DNA of 64,000 nt, taken from Serripes groenlandicus (taxonomy: Eukaryota > Mollusca > Bivalvia > Cardiida > Cardiidae). The stretch is from contig JASEVX010000007.1 in the NCBI GenBank assembly GCA_031761405.1, positions 64,351,573-64,415,572 on the forward strand, read 5' to 3'. Positions 60,801 to 64,000 of the stretch are shown here, piece after piece; the stretch's first letter is position 1, and each line of letters begins with the position of its first letter. A model generated the notes under the pieces. It had not been told where the DNA came from, made no database searches, and saw only the letters and a list, made by a program, of their open reading frames with translations. The position numbers were made by a program, and so were the translations under genes.

Positions 60801-61291
60801 TACAAGAGGATGACTATAAACAGCAACAGACACAAGCTGGCTATCATGGCATCCCTCCTGGTGGGGCCATGCCCCCTATGAACTTTCCTCCTATGGGACC
60901 AGCAATGGGACAATACCCTGTTGGAAGTATGGCCCCTAACATGCATCATCAGCCCCCACCAGGATTACCCCAAATGTTTTCTAATCCCTCTGTTCAAGGA
61001 GGACCAATACTTAGCCCTTTACATTCAAGTTCAATGGCACAGTCTATGCCAAGTGGTATGCCCCATGGTCCACCACCTCCAATGTCAGCTGGTCAAATAA
61101 GGGGTCCCCCTGTTCGAATGGTAGCTCCCCCTGGTGGTCCTCCTCCAAGATTTTTTGAAAATCAGGGTCCTAGAGGCCCATGGCAGGGCGGTCCACCTGG
61201 ACCTGGAGGTCCACCAAGGGGACCTCCCCCACCAACAGGTGCTCAGCCTCGTGCTCCAAGGCCGCCACAAGGGGATTACAATTACTATTGA
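45806..61291 (+). CDS. CBLL1: CBLL1/Hakai, RING E3 ubiquitin ligase (6 exons)
   Basis: The CDS joins 45806-45821, 51146-51319, 53022-53110, 54973-55059, 56827-56888 and 60199-61291: 1521 nt, 506 residues (human 491), all GT-AG, phases closing. RING: C109-x2-C112-x12-C125-x-H127-x2-C130-x2-C133-x7-C141-x2-C144, spanning exons 4-6 ([13 protein letters not shown] is near-identical to vertebrates). Then DPVQRIEQ and the Hakai finger C162, C174, H187, H192 in [20 protein letters not shown]. Residues ~200-506 are Gln/Pro/Met then Gly/Pro-rich, with the conserved 'LISVPIQ(E/D)D' block near 339. The family ubiquitinates Tyr-phosphorylated E-cadherin and is a subunit of the nuclear m6A writer with WTAP, VIRMA and ZC3H13. 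The short N-terminal exon is the least certain part. Confidence 0.92.
46139..46230 (+). repeat. MULE left terminal inverted repeat
   Basis: GGTGCAGGACGAAGCGTACC, two CTTAGCGTACCA(CTG) repeats, then a second GGACGAAGCGTACCAC and CTATAGATTATATAG. The inverted counterpart is at 49423-49509. Confidence 0.8.
46617..48989 (-). pseudogene. FLYWCH-MULE transposase, decayed
   Basis: Exons in transcript order: ~48989-48694, 48375-48243, 48022-47852, [core missing], 47441-47088, 46915-46617. Phases join where testable. The FLYWCH finger crosses exons 2-3: [20 protein letters not shown], then [20 protein letters not shown] and [11 protein letters not shown]. The C-terminal half has [63 protein letters not shown] and [16 protein letters not shown]. 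The catalytic DDE segment expected between HNHPAD and AWQAV is absent from 47.45-47.85 kb. In-frame TAGs interrupt it at 47164-47166 (after YVRNT, where Trp is usual) and 46770-46772 (after NQR). It starts near 48989 by an acceptor, or at an ATG at 49025. Confidence 0.8.
48694..48989 (-). pseudogene. MULE transposase exon with five 21-bp repeats
   Basis: Encodes [20 protein letters not shown] then five heptapeptides of TDYAADI type, from a 21-bp tandem repeat at ~48830-48925. It ends RIEDE with donor GACGA|GTAAGT. The N-terminal boundary is uncertain. Confidence 0.65.
49423..49509 (-). repeat. MULE right terminal inverted repeat
   Basis: On the minus strand: GAATGTCGGACGAAGCGTAC then CACTGCCTAACCGTACCAGG, followed by two more GGACGAAGCGTACCAC blocks. 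The number and order of blocks differ from the left end. Confidence 0.8.
49519..50918. other. CBLL1 intron 1, no gene recognised
   Basis: A 118-aa plus frame (50001-50357) has no domain and an AT-driven composition; I do not call it a gene. Confidence 0.45.
50919..51075 (+). repeat. piggyBac-like MITE, deleted centre
   Basis: Orientation A, 157 bp, TTAA at both ends. It ends 70 bp before the CBLL1 exon 2 acceptor. Confidence 0.75.
51146..51319 (+). CDS. CBLL1: CBLL1 exon 2
   Basis: Residues ~6-63: [40 protein letters not shown], then [18 protein letters not shown]. It is a basic, low-complexity N-terminal region, as in other Hakai proteins. The acceptor is ATTTTTCAG; the donor is CCAG|GTACTT. 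Confidence 0.85.
51360..51552. repeat. CAGAG-type mariner MITE
   Basis: CAGAGGACTAGCTAAGGGGG at the left and TTAGCTAGACCTCTG at the right, with a central GGGTACTCAAAA/TTTTGAGTACCC hairpin. It starts 40 bp after CBLL1 exon 2. Confidence 0.75.
51690..51850 (+). repeat. SINE family 1, decayed
   Basis: GGGGTCATGAGTTTGAACCC (B box), then a shrunken body and AAACTCAAATCAATCG tail. Confidence 0.5.
51921..52715 (+). repeat. 'GCTCACCTGAGC' repeat, long copy
   Basis: AGCTCACCTGAGCACAAAGT, then GGTGAGCTATTGTAATAGCC at the start and GACCATAATGGTCTTCTTG at the end. Inside are units with 'CTTCTTGTCCAAAAG' and 'TTTGGCACAAATGTTCATTG'. Confidence 0.65.
53022..53110 (+). CDS. CBLL1: CBLL1 exon 3
   Basis: Residues 64-93: [20 protein letters not shown] then [10 protein letters not shown]. 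It precedes the RING. The acceptor is TATTTACAG; the donor is CATAAG|GTAAAT, phase 0. Confidence 0.88.
53133..53326. repeat. CAGAG-type mariner MITE, best copy
   Basis: 194 bp, flanked by TA on both sides (53131-53132, 53327-53328). The ends CAGAGGACTAGATAAGAGGG / CCCTTATCTAGAGCTCTG surround a perfect central palindrome of ~29-bp arms (TGTGGGTACTCAAAAGAATC then GTCTC, mirrored). It starts 22 bp after the CBLL1 exon 3 donor. Confidence 0.82.
53690..54290 (+). repeat. Tandem array, ~110-150 bp units
   Basis: About five units share 'AGGTCAAATTTxAGAAAAAC', 'GAACACTCTAGAAGC' and 'TCAAATCCCAGTC...GGGTCA'. They diverge from one another. The array lies in CBLL1 intron 3. Confidence 0.6.
54973..55059 (+). 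CDS. CBLL1: CBLL1 exon 4 (RING, first half)
   Basis: Residues 94-122: [20 protein letters not shown] then LPILIYGRM, giving RING Cys109 and Cys112. The acceptor is TTTTTGCAG; the donor is GAATG|GTAAGT, phase 0. Confidence 0.92.
55140..56240 (+). repeat. Tandem ~230-250 bp dispersed repeat units
   Basis: Units carry 'GAACTTTGGTxGCTxxGGC', 'TTCTTCTCCTCTGATTCTGC', 'AGAAATGTTCCTTxAGTGAC' and 'GAAAAACATGGCGACCAG'. This is the same broad family as 58.3-59.4 and 63.1-64.0 kb. Confidence 0.6.
56397..56590 (-). repeat. piggyBac-like MITE, diverged
   Basis: Orientation B; left end TATCCCTTTCCCACATATAA, right end GAGGGAAAGGGTTAA. Confidence 0.65.
56827..56888 (+). CDS. CBLL1: CBLL1 exon 5 (RING, second half)
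   Basis: Residues 123-142 plus two bases: [20 protein letters not shown], giving C125, H127, C130, C133 and C141. The acceptor is TTTTTTCCAG; the donor is CCAAG|GTAAGA. Confidence 0.92.
57540..58060 (+). repeat. Tandem array with 'AGGTCAAAGGTCAAGGT' units
   Basis: Three to four ~140 bp units, each with a GGTCAAGGTxACAGTGACT motif, in CBLL1 intron 5. Confidence 0.6.
58330..59432 (+). repeat. Tandem ~230 bp units ending in the GCTCACC-family 3' end
   Basis: Units repeat 'AATCTTCTTCTCCAAAAGTA', 'TTTGTAGAAATGTTCCTTGG', 'GTGACCCACTTTCAGATTCC' and 'TTCAAGCCATGTTGATTGG'. The last unit runs into CTCAGGTGAGCGATCCAGGC and TGGTCCTCTTG. Confidence 0.65.
59530..59758 (+). repeat. piggyBac-like MITE, diverged
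   Basis: Orientation A: GAAGCTTTCTGACACCTCTG and TAGTCTGCTGCAGATTTGTT are clear. The left end is lost. The right TTAA (59755-59758) is shared with the next copy. Confidence 0.65.
59755..59887 (-). repeat. piggyBac-like MITE, deleted
   Basis: Orientation B, 133 bp, TTAA at both ends. It has lost ~100 bp of the left half, and shares its first TTAA with the neighbour. Confidence 0.75.
60199..61291 (+). CDS. CBLL1: CBLL1 exon 6 (last RING Cys, Hakai finger, disordered tail)
   Basis: Acceptor CTTTTTATAG; residues 143-506. It starts [20 protein letters not shown], then the finger [20 protein letters not shown]. Vertebrate Hakai has C-x5-C in the finger; here it is C-x11-C because of a [13 protein letters not shown] insertion. 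The remainder is low-complexity Gln/Pro/Met, then Gly/Pro, ending QGDYNYY (compare RPYYQ at the human end). The upstream in-frame ATG at 60161 is intronic. Confidence 0.93.
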
Positions 61292-61442
61292 AATGTGTTA
61301 AAAAGTATGTACCAGTAACATTTATTGTATGTACCAGTTTTGGGAAAGAAGGTTTTTACGGAGACAATTGTATTCAATGTTTTTAATATTTATGCATTTG
61401 AGGTATTTACTTAGCATGCACACACTAAAACAAGAAATTTAA

Positions 61443-61709
61443 ATTGATTGATTGGGGTTTAAAGCAGTTTTAAAAAAAAAATAGTTGTATCATGACGGCC
61501 AGTTCACCTACTAATCTGTTTCCTGGCTTTCTCAGACCAGTAATCTACACAACAATCATTCTAAGCAACTGGCTGCTTCCACATAGACTGTTAGCCCATT
61601 TGTGTCACAATGACTTTTGTTAAACAACGGAAAGAATGTTGGCCGAGCTGTGGTTCAAACTCACAACCCCTGGATTGACAGCCTACATCGCTACCTACGA
61701 GGTTCGACT
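61443..61709 (-). repeat. SINE family 1 in the CBLL1 3' region
   Basis: The tail (AATC)n reads ATTGATTGATTGGGGTTTAA on the plus strand, with head CTGTCAATCCAGGGGTTGTG on minus. AAGAAATTT at 61432-61440 and 61710-61718 is the target duplication. Confidence 0.8.
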
Positions 61710-62227
61710 AAGAAATTTGAACCATCAGCCTTTGTTAAAACATGACTTACTCAAGGGTTGATGAACATACTTAAAGGTTACACCTTGTTTGTCAGGCCTT
61801 CCTACCAACCAAACTTTTCCAGGTCACATTTCCTTAACTTTTTCATTTAGTGTTATCAAATTTGGTATGCACATGCATTTTGGAAAGACAGTGTGATGTT
61901 GCCGAGTTTATATGTAAAGACGTCGGATGGTGAGTGATCACAAAAGCTCACCTGCACTTCGTGCTCATGAGAGCTAAATGTCTTCTTTATGACATATTTC
62001 CTTCACTTGGACTTAGTGTTATCAAATTTACTGCATATATGTGTACCAAAATAAGATCACTGTGACCTTGACCTTAAACTAAACTTCTGTATTGGCTATA
62101 TCTCCTGCACAGTAACACCCATTGAAACCATATTTGATCTGTGAATACATCTTTGAAAAAGGATGTACCGCATACCAGAATTAGGTAGTCATAAAATCTA
62201 TACCAGCCTTTGCTACTGCAGCAAAAG

Positions 62228-62460
62228 CTGAGCCTCGGTAGTGACGCAGATTGTTAGTTCGAACCCCCTCTCTGCAAACATTTTTCTAGACGTTTGACAA
62301 AAGTCGCATGACATGCTTACAGTCTATCTGGAAAAGCAGCCTGTTGCTTGGCAAGTATGTTGCGTACTGGTATGAGAAGGAAACGTATGAGTAGAAGAAC
62401 TGGTCACCATAATATGACTGAAAAATTGTTGTTAAACCATAATCATTCAATCAATCAATA
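62228..62460 (+). repeat. SINE family 1, diverged
   Basis: AGCCTCGGTAGTGACGCAG head, B box GTTCGAACCCC, and body GTCTATCTGGAAAAGCAGCC. The tail is ATAATCATTCAATCAATC. A ~60 bp tail segment is repeated immediately after it, to ~62550. Confidence 0.7.
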
Positions 62461-62908
62461 CTGCAGCAAAGATTAGGAAAATATAGGTTGATTAGGAAAA
62501 TTGTTGTTTAACCCTAATCATTCAATCAATCAATACTGCAGCAAAGATTAGGGATGTATGGTCTTAATGACATTGTGGTGTATCCAGAAAGACCTTTGAC
62601 ACCCCACCCCTAACCCTGTTTGGGGACTATTGATTTGTCTACAATTCCTTTTCTTGTTAATAATGACATGCTTTGTGCGAGATTGTTGGACTCGTTTTTT
62701 AAACTGCATTGTTTATGACTTACTTCTTTGATAAGTAAATTGTATTATGCCAACTTGTTATTGATAATAGATAAAAAAAAAGAGTGGTCCGGTTATTCAC
62801 CATACATCAGAGTCACAATGTGTTCAAAGTTGGATTTGACAGCATTATAACATGAAAATGGGCTCTGTACAGAAATACATGATTATTTTTTTTATGTGAA
62901 AATTTTAA

Positions 62909-62914
62909 AATAAA
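62909..62914 (+). promoter_or_regulatory. Candidate poly(A) signal for CBLL1
   Basis: AATAAA in TTTTAAAATAAAGTATTTG, 1.6 kb after the stop. No closer AATAAA was seen. The 3' UTR would then include two SINEs. Confidence 0.3.
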
Positions 62915-63029
62915 GTATTTGAAGCAGACGCAGTCTACTGTACTTTTACATGTGCCTGTTTCTGGAAGGTCAGATTATAGATACTTGTTGACAATGCATT
63001 CCTGAACCTTTTTTGGACTTGATACATTT

Positions 63030-64000
63030 AATTCTTTCCCACATTTTGCAGCAAACAACATTGTAAAACATTGTGACAAAACAAGCATGTTCTCTATCAA
63101 TTATTGGTCGAGTAGGTTTTCCTTATTAATACCTAGTGAAGCTACAAAAAAATGTCTTGTACACAAGTACTGGCATGATTTGAAAATAATTTGGTATGTT
63201 TGATGTTTCTTTGGTGACGCTCAACACAGATTGTTTAAGTTATTCTGATCCATTCAAAATTTTAGCCATCATGTCGATGGTATAAATCATTATGTCTGAA
63301 ATAACGGGCCTAATATTTAGATAATTTGGCACAAATTCTCACATATTACGACAAGTTTAAAAATTTATTTGCCAAAAAACTGAAAATCAAAGATCTTTGT
63401 TATTTGGTTTGTAGCATCATGAAGTGATGCTCTATTGCTATTGTTGACATTATGGCCCAACCAAAGGAGCTATATTGTAGTTCAGCTGCACATGAAGTGC
63501 GGGTTGATCTTTTGTTGTCATCCTCGTCTGTCTGTTCACATTTTTCCTACAAACAGCTTCTCCTCAACCAATGGATCAATTTCAAAATAATGTCAAAAAT
63601 TTGCATCATTGTTCTTTGGGTGACCCTCTACTAAGATTATTTAATTATAACGATCTGTTGAAAAACATGGCTGCCAAGGGACCTTCGTTGTAGCATACAG
63701 GTGTCATCTGAAAAGGGGTTAATTTAACTTTTAAGTTTTAAACAACATTTCCTCCTATAAACTCTGGACCAATCTTCACAGGAATGGTCTTTGGTGGTCC
63801 TCTTTCAAAATGGTTCCAAGATTTAAACTCTATAGAGAACTTTGGTTGCTGCAGCATCAGATAGGGGATAAAATGGCAAATTCTTTAAAATTCTTCTTCT
63901 GGATCTGCCTGTCGGGTTCCAATATTATTTGATAGAAATATTCCTTGGGTGCCCTCTCCAAAAATTGTTCAAGCCATATGAGTACCAGACGAAATCAGAC
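63030..64000 (+). repeat. MITE fragment and dispersed repeat units
   Basis: A TTAA-family scrap (TTCTTTCCCACATTTTGCAG, 63030-63090) is followed by units with 'AAAATAATTTGGTATG', 'GGTGACCCTCTACTAAGATT' and 'GAAAAACATGGCTGCCAAGG', continuing off the window. No gene was seen. Confidence 0.5.

Overview
This is animal (intron-bearing, AT-rich, repeat-dense) genomic DNA. The best guess is a bivalve mollusc. The support is pearl/HINE-type elements with ~160 bp tandem cores and ACGG tracts, tRNA-derived SINEs ending in (AATC)n, and 'GCTCACCTGAGC' dispersed repeats. I recall these from bivalve genomes but could not check them by search. One 200-N assembly gap lies at 27693-27892.

Three host genes can be rebuilt exon by exon, with splice phases that close. 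(1) DDX20/Gemin3, plus strand, 7143-21293: 10 exons, 1137 codons, a complete DEAD-box helicase core and a very long disordered tail encoded by one 2.2-kb last exon. (2) NPRL2, minus strand, 37619 down to 27946: five small exons covering roughly the N-terminal 60% of this GATOR1 subunit. One ~35-residue exon is not found, and all C-terminal exons are absent. The recovered gene stops about 50 bp from the assembly gap. (3) CBLL1/Hakai, plus strand, 45806-61291: 6 exons, 506 codons, C3HC4 RING, Hakai-type zinc finger and a Pro/Gln/Met/Gly-rich tail. The three genes have unrelated roles (snRNP assembly/SMN complex, amino-acid sensing upstream of TORC1, m6A writer/ubiquitin ligase). I see no functional cluster.

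Most of the rest is mobile DNA. The dominant element is a ~230 bp MITE with TTAA target sites and CCCTTTCC...GGAAAGGG ends (piggyBac-like). About 30 whole or partial copies lie in 64 kb, many within tens of bases of splice sites. CBLL1 intron 1 carries a 3.37-kb Mutator-like element (46139-49509) with terminal inverted repeats, a 9-bp target duplication and a spliced FLYWCH/MULE transposase gene. That gene has two in-frame TAG codons and no visible catalytic core. Other features are a pogo-like element (8622-9970), mariner-like MITEs, at least four tRNA-derived SINE families (several with clear target duplications, some nested in other repeats), pearl/HINE-like elements, two large minisatellites (35.2-36.5 kb and 42.96-44.45 kb), and GGAAC-type hairpins beside a poly-G tract and the gap.

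Layout: 1-7 kb repeats, no gene; 7-21.3 kb DDX20; 21.3-27.9 kb nested repeats and gap; 27.9-37.6 kb NPRL2 (minus); 37.6-45.8 kb repeats and minisatellite; 45.8-61.3 kb CBLL1 with the MULE in intron 1; 61.3-64 kb CBLL1 3' flank and repeats. I found no convincing new biological system. The most useful results are the truncated NPRL2 at the gap, the decaying MULE and the MITE swarm.
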